Shown: positions 55,834 to 64,000 of the stretch, one piece after another
Position numbering within the stretch: position 1 is the stretch's first letter
Layout: every line of letters starts with the position of its first letter
NCBI GenBank assembly: GCA_020621405.1
Contig: JAHRYN010000009.1
Location: forward strand, 56,072-120,071
Origin: Betaproteobacteria bacterium
Lineage (GTDB): Bacteria; Pseudomonadota; Gammaproteobacteria; Burkholderiales; Rhodocyclaceae
Direction of reading: 5' to 3'
Length of the DNA stretch: 64,000 nucleotides
Made by a program: the position numbers and the translations under genes
The notes under the pieces: generated by a model
The model's input: only the letters and a program-made list of their open reading frames with translations
Databases searched by the model: none
What the model was told of the DNA's origin: nothing

Positions 55834-56388
55834 ATGGCGTGGACGCACCAGGGGGCTACCGTGTCTGTCCGACGGATCATCCGCGCAGGACAACACGCCT
55901 TGAAAACATCCGCTGTCCTCACCGCCATCGCGCTGACGCTGCTCAGCGCGACCGCCGTGGCCGGACCCGATCCGGCCACCGGCACGCTCGGCCTGCAGTT
56001 CGGCCCCTACGTCCATCACTGGGAACATGATCCCGATCACAACGACACACCCTGGCTGCTCGGGCTGGAATACCGCTCGCCCGAGCGCTGGGTGGTCGGT
56101 GCGGCATGGTTCCGCAATTCCTTCGACCAGAGCGCCGCTTACTACTACGCCGGCCGCAGCTGGCCGGTCGAGGCGATCAGCCCGAATCTGTATGTGAAGG
56201 TGACGGCCGGCGCGCTGCTCGGCTATACCGGCCGGTCAGAGGACAAGATTCCGCTCAACCACAACGGCGTGGCGTTCGCGGTCATTCCGGCGCTCGGTTA
56301 CCAGTTCGACCGCTACAACGCCCAGGTGGCGCTGCTCGGTACTGCGGGCGTCATGTTCACCTTCGGCATCGATCTGCCGTCCTGGTGA
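55834..56388 (+). CDS. Small outer-membrane beta-barrel protein
   Basis: 184 residues. Signal peptide in the first 44 residues of the long reading (LKTSAVLTAIALTLLSATAV); a shorter start inside is possible, for example a GTG at 55861. The body has barrel-like strands (LGLEYRSPERWVVGAAWFRN, YYYAGRSW, NLYVKVTAGALLGYTG) and ends in Trp. No named family; some homologue-like proteins carry unsupported glycerol-phosphate-transporter names. 22 bases after the doxX stop, so it may share the bufferin transcript. Confidence 0.7.
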   Translation: MAWTHQGATVSVRRIIRAGQHALKTSAVLTAIALTLLSATAVAGPDPATGTLGLQFGPYVHHWEHDPDHNDTPWLLGLEYRSPERWVVGAAWFRNSFDQSAAYYYAGRSWPVEAISPNLYVKVTAGALLGYTGRSEDKIPLNHNGVAFAVIPALGYQFDRYNAQVALLGTAGVMFTFGIDLPSW

Positions 56389-56412
56389 ATGTCGGTGCGG
56401 CCGTGCGGCAGT

Positions 56413-57501
56413 TCAGACCGGCAGCGTCGGGTCCTTGCCGCTCCAGTCGAGGATCACGCCGCAACCCTGCGTCTCGTTCAGGTCGATGCGCTCCAGCGCC
56501 GGCATCAGCGGCGCGGCCATCGCCTTGATGCGGCGCGCGATGCTGGCGGTGTCGGCGTCCTCGTCGCCCATCAGTTCATGCAGCGGCGCGTGGTCGAGCT
56601 GCGCGAACAGCGGCGAGAACAGCGTCTTGACGTCGCCGAAATCCACCGTCCAGCCCATCAGCTTGTCGAGCGGTGCGCGCAGGTGCAGGCGCAGCGTGAA
56701 GGTGTGGCCATGGAGGCGCCGGCGCGCGTCGCCGTCGGGCGCGTGCTTCAGGCGTACTGCGCTGTCGAGCGTGAATTCCTTCCATACCCGGTAGTGTTCG
56801 CCGTCGAACTGGGCGCCGCAGCTGGTCGTCTCGTACACGGTGACCCATGACAGCTCGGGCAGCGTGGCCGCGAGGCTGTGCCATATCCAGGCGGCGATGT
56901 TTTCGCTGGTCGGGTTTTCCAGGCCGGCGACGTCGTTCAGGCAGGCGTGGTCGAGCTGCGTGTGCAGCGGCGCCCACAGCGCATCCAGCAGTTCATGGCT
57001 GACCGGCCGGCCGGCCGCATCCTGCCTGGCATGCAGCAGCACTTCGAAGCCGTGGCCGTGCATGCGACCGCATTTGTGTCCGGGACCGACGTTCGGCAGC
57101 TGGTGCGCCGACTGGAACACGTAACGTCGCCACACGTGTGCGGCGCCCTGCCGATCCAGTGCCACGCCGTGTCGCGCCGTGCTGCGCACGTTGACCTGTG
57201 CCAGACCGGGTACGTCCAGCTGCTGCCGTATCCAGCGCGCGAGGTTTTCGTCGGTCGGCTGTTCCAGCGTGCGGTTCAGGTGGCCATGGTCGAATGGTGC
57301 GACGCAGGCATGCAGCCGGGCCGACAATGCGCCGGTCTCGCCGCCGGCAAAACCGGCCCAGCCGGCAGGCAGCGCCGCCCGGATTTCGCCGACGAAGGCG
57401 TGGCCGTGCAGTGGCCGCAGGCGATGGCCGGCCGGCAGGCAGTCGATGCTGCGTGCGGCATCGAAGCCCGCTGCAGCGACGTAAAGCAGTTTTTCAGTCA
57501 T
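56413..57501 (-). CDS. Triple PTPS-fold protein (6-carboxytetrahydropterin synthase-like)
   Basis: 362 residues from ATG 57501. Three consecutive PTPS/QueD-like domains: about 5-118, 125-235 and 240-355, each with an HGH motif (LHGHAFVG, MHGHGFEV, LHGHTFTL) and a terminal Asp/Glu-rich segment. Only the middle domain keeps all QueD active residues: His133, Cys144, His148/His150, Asp184-His185 and Glu224. The outer two lack the first zinc His and the Cys. QueD acts in queuosine synthesis; no other queuosine genes are here. Normal QueD proteins have about 120-150 residues. Confidence 0.85.
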   Translation of the reverse strand: MTEKLLYVAAAGFDAARSIDCLPAGHRLRPLHGHAFVGEIRAALPAGWAGFAGGETGALSARLHACVAPFDHGHLNRTLEQPTDENLARWIRQQLDVPGLAQVNVRSTARHGVALDRQGAAHVWRRYVFQSAHQLPNVGPGHKCGRMHGHGFEVLLHARQDAAGRPVSHELLDALWAPLHTQLDHACLNDVAGLENPTSENIAAWIWHSLAATLPELSWVTVYETTSCGAQFDGEHYRVWKEFTLDSAVRLKHAPDGDARRRLHGHTFTLRLHLRAPLDKLMGWTVDFGDVKTLFSPLFAQLDHAPLHELMGDEDADTASIARRIKAMAAPLMPALERIDLNETQGCGVILDWSGKDPTLPV

Positions 57502-57643
57502 GACGCAGTTCCGGATTTGACCCCCGGCCGGAGCCGGGTGCGGCGCAGTGTGCACTGAACTGCCGACGCCTGCAGCACCGTGCATGCCCGGCAGCCGCCG
57601 GCAGTACTATCGGACACAGTCAATTCGCCAGGGAGTCCATGCA

Positions 57644-58027
57644 ATGTCCATCAGCCTGTTGGGTGCGGTCAAGGCCGTGCCGTGGGGCGACGTGCTCGCC
57701 GCGGCGCCGGGTGTCGTGCAGGGTGCGAACGCGCTGTGGGACCGGGTCGCGAAGAAGAGGCAGAAGGGCGAGGCGGTGCCGGAGTCGGGTGCGGCCGGCA
57801 CATCGGCCGAGGCGCGCGTCGCGCTGCTGGAACAGGCGGTTGCAGAGCTGCAGAAGGAAGCGCTGGCGACCTCGCAGCTGATCCGTTCGCTGGCCGAACA
57901 GAACGCGCTTCTGGTACGCGAGGTCGAGGTGCTGCGGTTGCGTTCACGCGTACTGCTGCTGACCGGCGTCGCGATCAGCGTCGGTCTGGCGGTCAGTCTC
58001 TATTTCGCGCTTTCGGCTACAGCTTGA
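57644..58027 (+). CDS. Coiled-coil protein with C-terminal membrane helix, unknown
   Basis: 127 residues from ATG 57644 ([20 protein letters not shown]), with AGGGAG eleven bases upstream. A short N-terminal hydrophobic part, a charged region, a coiled coil (about 55-100, [20 protein letters not shown]) and a membrane helix ([20 protein letters not shown]) at the very end. Tail-anchored topology. No family recognised. Overlaps the end of the opposing chemoreceptor gene by 11 bases. Confidence 0.7.
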   Translation: MSISLLGAVKAVPWGDVLAAAPGVVQGANALWDRVAKKRQKGEAVPESGAAGTSAEARVALLEQAVAELQKEALATSQLIRSLAEQNALLVREVEVLRLRSRVLLLTGVAISVGLAVSLYFALSATA

Positions 58028-60017
58028 AACGGCCCACCAGCTCGCCCAGGTGATCGGACGCCTGGCCGATCTGCGTCAGCGTGGCCGATGCGTGCTGAAT
58101 CGCTTCGTCGGTGCGCTGCACGACACCCGATGCGTGCTCGGCCGAACGCGCCAGTGCATTGGTTGCGACCGACTGTTCCCGCGTCGCATCGGCGATCTCG
58201 CGTACGCGTGCCGCCGCGTGATCCATGCTCTTTTCGATGCCGGCGATTTCCGCCGCCACCTCGGCCGCGCGTCCGACGCCGGCCTCGACCGCGTCGCGTG
58301 TGCCCTTCATCCGGGTGACCGCGCTGTCGGTCTCGCCGATGATGGCGTCGATCAGGGCGTTGATTTCTGCCGTCGCGATGCCGGTGCGTTCGGCCAGCTT
58401 GCGCACTTCATCCGCGACGACCGCAAAACCCCGGCCCTGTTCGCCGGCGCGCGCCGCCTCGATGGCCGCGTTCAGTGCCAGCAGATTGGTCTGGTCGGCG
58501 ATGCTGCGGATCACTTCCACGATGCCGTTGATCTCGCCCGAGCGTGCGGCCAGGCCGGTCAGTGCTTCGCCCAGCGTTTCCATCGTGCCCGAGATGTCCC
58601 GCATGTGGGCTTCCATGCCGCGTACCGCGTCGCCGCTGCGGCGTGACGCGTCGTGCGTGTCGAGCATGACGGCGTTGACGTCGCTGGCATGGCTGGCGAT
58701 GTGGTTGATCGATACCGTGATCTCCTCGATCGTGGCGGCGTTGTCGCCGGTGGCGCTGGCCAGCCGGCGCGAACTGTCGGCGATTTCGCCGGTCGAGTCG
58801 GACACTGCGCGGATGCCGCTGACCAGCGCCTGGCTCTGGTTGCGTACGTCGGTGAACATGCGTTGCAGACTGGACAGGAAGGCGTTGACTGCCCTCGCCA
58901 CGCGACCGAGTTCATCGTCGCTGTCTGCGGCCAGGCGGCGTGTCAGGTCGCCTTCGCCGCCGGCCAGCGACTGCATGGCCTCGGCCAGCTGGCCGAGCGG
59001 CCGGGTCAGCGCGCCGAGCAGCGCGAACAGCACGCCGGTGGTCAGCACGATGCTGACGAGGCCCATCACGATGGCCGTGTGGCGCAGTCCGTCGGCCGAT
59101 GCCGTGATCGCGGTTTCGGGCAGCGAGGTCACGCTGCCCCACCAGGCGTCGGTACCCGTCACACTGACCCGCGACAGGAAATGCAGCACGCCGTTGTCGT
59201 CGCGCCAGTGCATGTCACGCCCTTCCTTCAGCGCGGCCAGCGCCTCGGGCGGCAGGCCGGTCGCCGGCTTGCCGATGCGGGCGCCGTCCGGATGCGCGAC
59301 CACCATGCCGACGGAGGTATACAGCTCGACCCGGCCGCTGCCGAACGGCTTCATCCGTGCCAGTTCTTCGGCCATGGTGCCGAGCGCGATGTCGACGCCG
59401 GCAATGCCGGCAAACCGGCCGTTGACGGCGACCGGCTGTACCAGTGACGTGATCAGCATGCGCTTGCCGCCGACCGTGTAGGAATAGGGTTCCGCCAGAA
59501 GGGCTCGGCCGGTGCGCCTGGGCTGCAGGTAGTAGTCGCCGGCACCCGGCTGGTCGTAGCCGGACAGCGCTTCCTGCGCCAGCGTGCTGCCGCTGCGGCC
59601 CCAGTAGGTCACGAAACGCCCGCTCGCGTCATGTCCGGCCGTACCGGCGAACTCGCGGTCGCGGCCGTCGAAGGCGTCGGGTTCCCAGCCGGTGTAGACA
59701 CCGAGCAGTCCGGGCTGGCCTTCGAGCGTCCGCCGCAGCAACCGGTTGACCGCGTCCCGGTCGAGCGTTCCCTTGCCGCGCAGCCCTTCCAGCGTCAGCG
59801 ACAGCGAGGTCGATACGCTGAGTGCGTCATCGAGCCGGGAGCCGACGTCGCTGGCGACCGACGCTGCCACCCGCTCCGCGCGCGCAAGGCCCTGTTCCAT
59901 GATGGCGTCGTGACTGCGCCAGGCGAGTACGCCCAGCGTCAGCGAAAAGCCGAGCGTGACCGTGATGACCGTCGATGAAAGCAGCTTGGTGCGCAGACTG
60001 AGGGAGTTCAGATTCAT
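58017..60017 (-). CDS. Methyl-accepting chemotaxis protein (dCache)
   Basis: 666 residues. Membrane helix 1 (about 11-31), a periplasmic double-Cache domain (about 35-305; [31 protein letters not shown]), helix 2 (about 313-337), HAMP ([20 protein letters not shown]), and the MCP signalling domain whose hairpin tip reads [20 protein letters not shown] and [20 protein letters not shown]. Ligand unknown; dCache domains often bind amino acids or organic acids. No CheA/CheW neighbours. Confidence 0.95.
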   Translation of the reverse strand: MNLNSLSLRTKLLSSTVITVTLGFSLTLGVLAWRSHDAIMEQGLARAERVAASVASDVGSRLDDALSVSTSLSLTLEGLRGKGTLDRDAVNRLLRRTLEGQPGLLGVYTGWEPDAFDGRDREFAGTAGHDASGRFVTYWGRSGSTLAQEALSGYDQPGAGDYYLQPRRTGRALLAEPYSYTVGGKRMLITSLVQPVAVNGRFAGIAGVDIALGTMAEELARMKPFGSGRVELYTSVGMVVAHPDGARIGKPATGLPPEALAALKEGRDMHWRDDNGVLHFLSRVSVTGTDAWWGSVTSLPETAITASADGLRHTAIVMGLVSIVLTTGVLFALLGALTRPLGQLAEAMQSLAGGEGDLTRRLAADSDDELGRVARAVNAFLSSLQRMFTDVRNQSQALVSGIRAVSDSTGEIADSSRRLASATGDNAATIEEITVSINHIASHASDVNAVMLDTHDASRRSGDAVRGMEAHMRDISGTMETLGEALTGLAARSGEINGIVEVIRSIADQTNLLALNAAIEAARAGEQGRGFAVVADEVRKLAERTGIATAEINALIDAIIGETDSAVTRMKGTRDAVEAGVGRAAEVAAEIAGIEKSMDHAAARVREIADATREQSVATNALARSAEHASGVVQRTDEAIQHASATLTQIGQASDHLGELVGRFKL

Positions 60018-60050
60018 GCGGTCCGCCCGGTGAAGTCATGTGAGATACGG

Positions 60051-60077
60051 TTCACGACGGGCAGGCCGGTTTCTTTA
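60051..60077 (-). promoter_or_regulatory. Possible sigma-28 (FliA) promoter of the chemoreceptor
   Basis: On the minus strand, TAAAGAAA (60077-60070), eleven bases, then GTCGTGAA (60058-60051). The spacing equals that of the sigma-28 consensus TAAAGTTT-N11-GCCGATAA, with 5/8 matches in each box. It ends 33 bases before the receptor ATG. Chemoreceptors are common FliA targets, which is the main support. Confidence 0.4.
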
Positions 60078-60159
60078 CCGCTGCCTGTCGATGCCGCCGC
60101 GGCTTTGTTCACGCAGGGCTGGAGAATGCGGACCGGGCACGTTATCGTTGCGGCCCGGA

Positions 60160-60768
60160 ATGCTCAGCGGGTGGTGGTCAGCCGTGGATATCGTCAGTCA
60201 GCGCCTTGTCCTGCGGCCGATGCCGCTGAATTTCCTGCGTGCGTCCGCGGAGGGGCGCAGCGCCGCGGAACTGTCGACACTGATCGGCCTGCGCGTTGCC
60301 GCCGACTGGCTGGACGAAACGGACCTGGCTGCGCTGCGCTTGGGTGACCTGCTGGCCGAGCCGGGCTATGCGCCCTGGTCGGTGCGTGCGGTGGCGCTGC
60401 GCGACAGCGGAGAAATGATCGGGCACACCGGCTTCCACACGCAGCCGGCGCCGGACTATCTGGCGCCGTACGCGCAGGATGCGGTCGAAGTCGGCTACAC
60501 CATCTACCCCGGCCATCGGCGCCGCGGCCACGGGCGGGAAGTGCTGACCGCGATGATCCGCTGGGCGCATGTCGATCAGGGCGTTGTGCGCTTCGTCGCC
60601 TCGGTCAGCCCGGACAACCGTGCGTCCTGTGCATTGCTGGCCAGCGCCGGTTTCCTGCGCATCGCGTCCTTCATCGACGACATCGACGGCCTAGAGTACG
60701 TGATGATGCTCGACGGCGAGCCGCTGGCCAGACTGCTGGCCGGAACCGGGCGCCCACCGCCGTTCTGA
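60160..60768 (+). CDS. GNAT family N-acetyltransferase
   Basis: 202 residues from ATG 60160; a GTG at 60184 (VDIVSQRLVLRPM) is also likely, since GNAT homology begins at SQRLVLRPM. Motif A is VGYTIYPGHRRRGHGREVLT, the acetyl-CoA loop; then SVSPDNRASCALLASAGF. RimJ/RimL-like subgroup. Substrate unknown. Divergent from the chemoreceptor gene. Confidence 0.85.
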   Translation: MLSGWWSAVDIVSQRLVLRPMPLNFLRASAEGRSAAELSTLIGLRVAADWLDETDLAALRLGDLLAEPGYAPWSVRAVALRDSGEMIGHTGFHTQPAPDYLAPYAQDAVEVGYTIYPGHRRRGHGREVLTAMIRWAHVDQGVVRFVASVSPDNRASCALLASAGFLRIASFIDDIDGLEYVMMLDGEPLARLLAGTGRPPPF

Positions 60769-60799
60769 CTGCGGGCGACTGGCGCCGGCCGAGGGGGCG

Positions 60800-62548
60800 C
60801 TATTCGGGCAGGCCGAACACCATGACGGCGTCGCCCTGGCGGAAGCCCCAGATCGCGCTGCCGCCGGCGGCGACCGCGATATAGGGCCGGCCGTCGAGCA
60901 CGAAGGCGATCGGCGGCGCGTTGACGCCGGCGCCCGCCTGGAAACGCCACAGACGCTTGCCGCTGCGGCTGTCGAAGGCAGACAGGAAGCCGTTGCCTTC
61001 GCCCGAGAACACCAGCCCGGATTTCGTCGCCAGCACGCCGCCGATCAGCGGCTGGTCGGTCTTCACCTGCCAGCGGATCCGGCCGCGCTGCTTCAGGTCG
61101 ATCGCGGTCAGCGTGCCCCAGTTCGGCTCGGCCGACGGCTCCATGCTGTCGTAGCGCCGCGCCGGCCGGTCGGCGGTGGCCGGTGTTTCCTTGATCCAGT
61201 AGCGCATCGGCATGTGCATCGCGGCGACGAAAGCCAGTCCGCGCTGCGCGTCCAGCGCGGCCGGCGACCAGTTCGATCCGCCGCCGACGCCCGGCGCGAT
61301 GCGTGTGCCTTCCTTCGACGCATTGGCGAACATATTGTCCTGCGGCACGAAGGCGTCGGACTTGTACAGCAGTGCGCCGCTGGCGCGGTCGTGCACGAAG
61401 AACCAGCCCAGCTTCGATGCCTGGCCGACCGCCGGCACGACGCGGCCGTCCGGCATGCGCTGGTCGAACAGTATCGGCGGGCTGGCGACGTCGTAGCCCC
61501 AGCGGTCGTGCGGTACCTGCTGATAGTGCCAGGCGTGGCGCCCGGTCTTTGCGTTGATGGCGACCAGCGACACCGTATACAGATTGTCGCCCGGACGTTC
61601 GGCATCGATCATCTGCGGGCTCGGATTGCCGACGCCGAAGTACAGCAGGCCGGTCTTGGCGTCGTAGGCCGGGGCGTTCCAGACCGATCCGCCGCCGTAT
61701 TCCCAGGCCGCAGGGTACTGCGGCGCGCTGGCCCGTTCGGCGTCGACGTCGCGGTGCAGCGGCACGCCGTCGGCCGTGGTGGCGGCGAAGTTACCTTCCC
61801 AGCCGCCGTCGGCCGGCTTGCGCACGGTGTCGAACTGCCACACCCGTTCGCCGGTCTTTGTGTCGAACGTGGCCAGGAAGCCGACGCCGCCGTACTTGCC
61901 GGCCATGCCGACCACCGCGCCAAGCTGCCCCTTCGGCCCGGCCGCCTCGAGATGCAGGCCGTAGCCGACCCCGTTGATGCCGATGATCACCTTGCCGTCG
62001 ACCACCAGCGGCGCGGCGGCGGCACCGACGCCTGAGCCACCGCTGACCTTGCCCTCGATGCCGGCGCTGCTTTCCATCGCGGTGTCGGGCTGCGCGATCT
62101 GGATGTCCCACAGCGGCTTGCCGGTGGCGGCGTCCAGCGCGACCAGTCGGGCGTCGACCGTGGCCACGAACACGCGTCCGTCGTCGAAGGCCACGCCGCG
62201 GTTGGCCGGTCCGCAGCACAGACGATCGGTTTTGCGCCGGTGCTCGTAGCGCCACAGTTCGGCGCCGGTGCGCGCGTCGAGCGCGACCACGTGCGAACCG
62301 GGCAGCGACACGTACATCTTCCCGCCGACCACCAGCGGGGTCGCCTGGAAGGTCTGCGCGATGCCGCTCTGGTAGATCCACTTCGGCACCAGCTTGCGCA
62401 CCGTCTTCGGCGTCAGGCCGGGCACGTCGGCCAGCCGTGTATTTGAGTGATCGAGACCGAAGGTCGGCCAGTCGCGGTCGGCCGGGGTGGCGCCGAACGA
62501 CAGCCCGGCGAGCAGGGCGAAGGACAGCGGCAGTACGTGCTTGAGCAT
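60800..62548 (-). CDS. PQQ-dependent dehydrogenase-like quinoprotein
   Basis: 582 residues from ATG 62548 with a signal peptide (MLKHVLPLSFALLAGLSFGA). Eight-bladed propeller with repeated Trp-docking-type segments (LVALDAATGKPLWDIQI, ATFDTKTGERVWQFD, INAKTGRHAWHYQ, SAFDSRSGKRLWRF). The vicinal Cys pair is present (RLCCGPANRG). The family WDYD/WDYA region reads HDRWGYDVASPP, with Gly in place of the first Asp. No C-terminal haem domain. Periplasmic oxidation of an alcohol or sugar is expected; substrate unknown. Confidence 0.85.
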   Translation of the reverse strand: MLKHVLPLSFALLAGLSFGATPADRDWPTFGLDHSNTRLADVPGLTPKTVRKLVPKWIYQSGIAQTFQATPLVVGGKMYVSLPGSHVVALDARTGAELWRYEHRRKTDRLCCGPANRGVAFDDGRVFVATVDARLVALDAATGKPLWDIQIAQPDTAMESSAGIEGKVSGGSGVGAAAAPLVVDGKVIIGINGVGYGLHLEAAGPKGQLGAVVGMAGKYGGVGFLATFDTKTGERVWQFDTVRKPADGGWEGNFAATTADGVPLHRDVDAERASAPQYPAAWEYGGGSVWNAPAYDAKTGLLYFGVGNPSPQMIDAERPGDNLYTVSLVAINAKTGRHAWHYQQVPHDRWGYDVASPPILFDQRMPDGRVVPAVGQASKLGWFFVHDRASGALLYKSDAFVPQDNMFANASKEGTRIAPGVGGGSNWSPAALDAQRGLAFVAAMHMPMRYWIKETPATADRPARRYDSMEPSAEPNWGTLTAIDLKQRGRIRWQVKTDQPLIGGVLATKSGLVFSGEGNGFLSAFDSRSGKRLWRFQAGAGVNAPPIAFVLDGRPYIAVAAGGSAIWGFRQGDAVMVFGLPE

Positions 62549-62580
62549 GGCGAAGGTCCGGCAGGTCAAAGCGGCATGCT

Positions 62581-62847
62581 AGGGTCTGTTGACATTGAAT
62601 CGCAAGCCACGTTTGCAAGGCGCACGCCACGGGCAAGACGTGCGACGAAGTCGAGACTGGCCGTCTCGACGAGGAGCGCAACGCAGTCCGTGGCGTGCAC
62701 CTTGCAAACCCGAAGGGCGTGAGTCCGGTTGCGCCCAGCTCGGCGTTGGGCCTCCTGGCCTGACGGCCAGTCAGCCGGCGTCGGCCCGTCTTGATCTGAA
62801 CGCAACCGGATTCGCGCGTGGCCTGCGATTCAATGTCAACAGACCCT
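62581..62847. mobile_element. 267-bp MITE-like element with 31-bp terminal inverted repeats
   Basis: Ends 62581-62611 and 62817-62847 are inverted repeats of 31 bases with one mismatch (outer part AGGGTCTGTTGACATTGAAT). Inside, 62611-62632 pairs with 62688-62709 (21 of 22) around a further hairpin GTCGAGAC-TGGCC-GTCTCGAC (62650-62670), and TCCGGTTGCG (62724-62733) pairs with CGCAACCGGA (62801-62810). So the whole folds as a stem with two long arms. No transposase and no clear target duplication. It fills most of the 356-base gap before dnaE; small open frames across it are symmetric artefacts. Confidence 0.75.
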
Positions 62848-62904
62848 GGCGCCGGAGGTGCAAGTTGCAAGTGCCGGCGCCGGCAGCCGACGTAAAATCC
62901 CGGC

Positions 62905-64000
62905 ATGACTACCGAACACAACGCGCCGGCCGTACCGGCGTTCGTGCACCTGCGGGTGCACAGCGAATTTTCTATCGTCGATGGCATCGTGACCGTCGAC
63001 GCCGCGGTCAAGGCGGCTGCGAAGGACGGCATGCCGGCACTGGCGCTGTCCGACCTGAGCAATGTGTTCGGTCTGGTGAAGTTCTACAAGGCGGCGCGTG
63101 GCAAGGGCGTCAAGCCGATCGCCGCGACCGACGTGTTCGTCACCAACGACGCCGAGCGCGACAAGCCGTATCGGCTGCTGCTGCTGGCGCGCAACCGCGA
63201 AGGCTACGGCACGTTGTGCCGGCTGCTGACCCGCGCCTATCTGGAAAACAAGTACCGCGGCCGCGCCGAAATCCGGCGCGAGTGGCTGGACAAGGACGAT
63301 ACCGGCGCGGCCGGGCTGATTGCGCTGTCCGGCGCGATGCAGGGCGACGTCGGCCTGGCGCTGCTGTCGGGCAATATGGATGCCGCGCGCAAGCTGGCTG
63401 CCGAGTGGTTGCGGCTGTTCGACGGCGACTACTGCATCGAGCTGCAGCGCGCCGGTCATCCGAACACCGAAGCCTATGTTGCGAGTGCGTGCACGCTGGC
63501 GTCCGAACTGGACATCGCGGTGGTGGCGACGCATCCGGTGCAGTTCATGGCGCCGGACGACTACAAGGCGCACGAGGCGCGGGTGTGCATCGCCCAGGGC
63601 TATGTGCTGACCGACAAGCGCCGACCGCGTGACTTCACCGAGCAGCAGTATTTCAAGACCTCGGCCGAGATGGCCGAACTGTTCTCCGACATTCCCGAGG
63701 CGGTGTCGAATTCGGTCGAGATCGCGCGCCGCTGCAACCTGACGCTGACGCTGGGCAAGAACTACCTGCCGCAGTTCCCGACGCCGCCGGGCATGACGAT
63801 CGAAGATTTCATGATCGACGAGGCGCGCAAGGGGCTGGAAATCAGGCTGGCCCAGCTCTATCCGGATGAGGCGGTACGCGCCGAGCATCGCGCCGAGTAC
63901 GAGGCGCGCCTGAAGTTCGAGTGCGACACCATCATCCAGATGGGTTTCCCCGGCTACTTCCTGATCGTGGCCGACTTCATCAACTGGGCCAAGAACAACG
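62905..64000 (+). CDS. dnaE: DNA polymerase III subunit alpha, N-terminal part (3' end outside window)
   Basis: 365 residues visible from ATG 62905 to the right edge. The PHP domain begins at FVHLRVHSEFSIVDGIVTVD, then LALSDLSNVFGLVKFYKAA, and the start of the polymerase region with KFECDTIIQMGFPGYFLIVA and DFINWAKNN at the edge. Catalytic replicative polymerase subunit. The MITE-like element lies 57 bases upstream and may contain or disturb its promoter. Confidence 0.96.
   Translation, partial: MTTEHNAPAVPAFVHLRVHSEFSIVDGIVTVDAAVKAAAKDGMPALALSDLSNVFGLVKFYKAARGKGVKPIAATDVFVTNDAERDKPYRLLLLARNREGYGTLCRLLTRAYLENKYRGRAEIRREWLDKDDTGAAGLIALSGAMQGDVGLALLSGNMDAARKLAAEWLRLFDGDYCIELQRAGHPNTEAYVASACTLASELDIAVVATHPVQFMAPDDYKAHEARVCIAQGYVLTDKRRPRDFTEQQYFKTSAEMAELFSDIPEAVSNSVEIARRCNLTLTLGKNYLPQFPTPPGMTIEDFMIDEARKGLEIRLAQLYPDEAVRAEHRAEYEARLKFECDTIIQMGFPGYFLIVADFINWAKNN

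Noticed and set aside
62566..62805. 79-codon frame on the minus strand (and a frame on the plus strand) across the gap before dnaE
   Set aside because: Both lie inside the inverted-repeat element; long frames on both strands are expected from its symmetric GC-rich sequence. Similar frames are probably annotated as hypothetical proteins elsewhere because the element is repeated.

Overview
The window is a GC-rich, gene-dense chromosomal segment of a Gram-negative bacterium, most likely a betaproteobacterium. The evidence is the family types: a Thiobacillus-type GshA next to GshB, a MetX-MetW pair, a gatCAB cluster next to mreBCD-mrdAB-rlpA, YbeD-LipB-LipA after a DacA-type carboxypeptidase, a PEP-CTERM-type tail on a secreted esterase, and a PQQ-dependent dehydrogenase. 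A Rhodocyclales or Methyloversatilis-like genome would fit, but that is inference. I recognise no rRNA, tRNA, CRISPR array, prophage or intact transposase.

Layout. 1-2664: glutathione synthesis (gshA partial, gshB) and apbE. 2684-5562: M1-like peptidase and ChaN-like protein (minus). 5680-10600: translationally coupled signalling cassette (membrane histidine kinase, receiver, receiver-kinase hybrid). 10602-16436: minus-strand EamA exporter lacking a canonical start codon, HerA-like ATPase, then an outer-membrane porin-like / small periplasmic-binding-like / diguanylate cyclase module. 16583-19538: yebC, ybjQ, then metX-metW behind a promoter and an RNA element that matches a SAM-II riboswitch. 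19601-24957: AmpG-like permease, HDOD protein, yqjDEK-type membrane/stress cluster, PEP-CTERM esterase, xth. 24991-30707: pyrE, a DUF4124-type protein, comM/yifB, sterol-desaturase-type hydroxylase, alpha/beta hydrolase, a decayed PaaI-type thioesterase, a small membrane protein. 30822-34878: gatC-gatA-two small genes-gatB. 35120-41959: mreBCD, mrdA (PBP2), mrdB (RodA), rlpA, the rod-shape and septal cell-wall genes. 42002-48394: heavy-metal RND efflux system with a PII-like protein. 48554-51557: dacA, ybeD, lipB, lipA. 51759-53253: two small conserved proteins and a ROK sugar kinase. 53390-55811: a four-gene bufferin-type (DUF2282-DUF692-DUF2063-DoxX) RiPP metallophore operon. 55834-60768: outer-membrane barrel, a triple PTPS-fold protein, a coiled-coil membrane protein, a chemoreceptor and a GNAT. 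60800-64000: PQQ dehydrogenase, a 267-bp inverted-repeat element, and the 5' part of dnaE.

How parts work together. The cell-wall genes (mreBCD, mrdAB, rlpA, dacA, ampG) cover elongation, trimming and muropeptide recycling. Metal handling appears twice: a tripartite RND efflux system with a PII-like protein, and the bufferin operon, whose modified periplasmic peptide is expected to chelate copper. The most noteworthy non-coding feature is the metX leader: a good -35/-10 promoter, a pseudoknot of SAM-II type, and a GC hairpin with a T run that ends one base before the metX ATG. Other points of interest are the three-domain PTPS protein with only one complete active site, the highly structured inverted-repeat element before dnaE, and repeat-rich spacers in the mre/mrd cluster and after lipA.
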